From an uncultured Microbacterium sp. (GTDB taxonomy: Bacteria > Actinomycetota > Actinomycetes > Actinomycetales > Microbacteriaceae), in assembly GCA_947647645.1 (NCBI GenBank), contig CANSLE010000171.1, forward strand, positions 1 to 5,720: a DNA stretch of 5,720 nucleotides. Reading direction: 5' to 3'. The first letter of the stretch is position 1. Every line of letters starts with the position of its first letter. Below are positions 5,483 to 5,720 of this stretch, one piece after another. The notes beneath the pieces are model-generated. The model had not been told where the DNA came from. It saw only the letters and a list, made by a program, of their open reading frames with translations, and did not search any database. A program made the translations under genes and the position numbers.

Positions 5483-5550
5483 TCATGCGGAGCGACGAGG
5501 TCCGCGGCATCCTCACCGACCTCGTGCGCCGCGCGCTCACCGTCGCATGA
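5446..5550 (+). pseudogene. DUF4244 pilin-like gene, 3' remnant cut by the element
   Basis: The 34 residues MAAVAFAGLLVMIMRSDEVRGI... match the C-terminal half of DUF4244 proteins. These are short, pilin-like proteins encoded beside TadE genes in actinobacterial Tad loci (M. tuberculosis Rv3656c is, as I recall, the counterpart). Intact members have an N-terminal G-M-x-T-A-E-Y processing motif and an alanine-rich membrane helix starting about here. The N-terminal part with that motif is missing and should lie at the far end of the element. GGGAGG (5431-5436), supplied by the element, lies 9 nt before ATG 5446, so a short peptide might still be made. It could not be processed as a pilin. The stop overlaps the next start as ATGA. 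Confidence 0.7.
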
Positions 5551-5720
5551 TCCGCCGGCACGACGACGGCGGTTCGGCCACCGCCGAGTTCGTCGTCGTC
5601 GTGCCCGCGGTCGTCCTGCTCATCGTGCTGACCGCGGGCACGCTGACGGCGGTCGGGCGGCAGATGCGGCTGGAAAACGCGGCGGCGCAGGCCGCGAGGC
5701 TGGCCGCGCGGGGCGAGTCG
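5547..5720 (+). CDS. TadE-like pseudopilin, 3'-truncated by window edge
   Basis: Fifty-eight residues are visible from ATG 5547 to the window end with the frame still open. The start is fixed by the 4-nt ATGA overlap with the DUF4244 stop. A short basic, Gly-containing leader (MIRRHDDGG) is followed by SATAEF and a hydrophobic helix (VVVVPAVVLLIVLTAGTLTAV). This is the TadE-type prepilin layout: cleavage is expected after Gly9, leaving Ser at +1 and Glu at +5. LENAAAQAARLAARGES continues the typical helix. TadE-like minor pseudopilins act at the membrane in assembly of Flp/Tad pili or related secretion. This gene is host chromosome, not part of the element. Its expression may suffer because the coupled upstream gene is broken. 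Confidence 0.85.
   Translation, partial: MIRRHDDGGSATAEFVVVVPAVVLLIVLTAGTLTAVGRQMRLENAAAQAARLAARGES

Noticed and set aside
5549..5720. TadE start as part of the mobile element
   Set aside because: The DUF4244-TadE order with ATGA overlap is the normal chromosomal arrangement in Tad loci, so this is host DNA.

Overview
The window suggests a high-GC actinobacterium, probably of the mycobacterial/corynebacterial order. GC content is high throughout. Starts are ATG or GTG with AGGAGG-type ribosome binding sites and 1-8 nt gene overlaps. The right edge carries the DUF4244-TadE gene pair typical of actinobacterial tight-adherence (Tad) pilus loci. I cannot name the species. Most of the window (about 1-5445) is the right-hand part of an integrated mobile element; its left end lies outside.

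Layout. At 1-957 is the 3' part of an AAA/RepA-like ATPase gene, probably the element's replication ATPase. It is followed directly by a dense cluster of GTTTCCCCGAG-type repeats, first direct and then inverted (963-1129), with a strong hairpin at 1079-1107. This is a good candidate for an origin or a control region. Next come four small forward genes: a Cys/His zinc-finger protein (1202-1558), an acidic helical protein (1654-1929), a possible winged-helix protein (2000-2383) and a Cys/His protein (2380-2715). A leader with an inverted repeat that covers the ribosome binding site precedes the second of these, and a 9-bp GC hairpin follows it. A single reverse-strand gene for a one-pass membrane protein (2705-3190) meets this group tail to tail.

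After a 147-bp divergent promoter region comes the integration module: a 55-residue zinc-ribbon protein (3338-3505), an 86-residue protein (3498-3758) and a large serine recombinase (3755-5482), all overlapping. The recombinase is interrupted by one in-frame TAG at 4286-4288, separating the catalytic domain from the DNA-binding part.

The right boundary of the element is at about 5431-5449. From 5446 on, the DNA encodes the C-terminal half of a DUF4244 protein (to 5550), then a TadE-like pseudopilin (5547 to the window end). The element therefore appears to have integrated inside the DUF4244 gene of a Tad locus. The integrase frame runs across this junction and ends in host DNA.

Taken together this looks like an integrative, probably self-replicating element (AICE-like, prophage-like or satellite-like; no structural or transfer genes are visible). 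Its integrase appears inactivated or split, which would tend to fix the element in place and leave the host pilus locus broken. All family assignments come from reading motifs, not from database searches.
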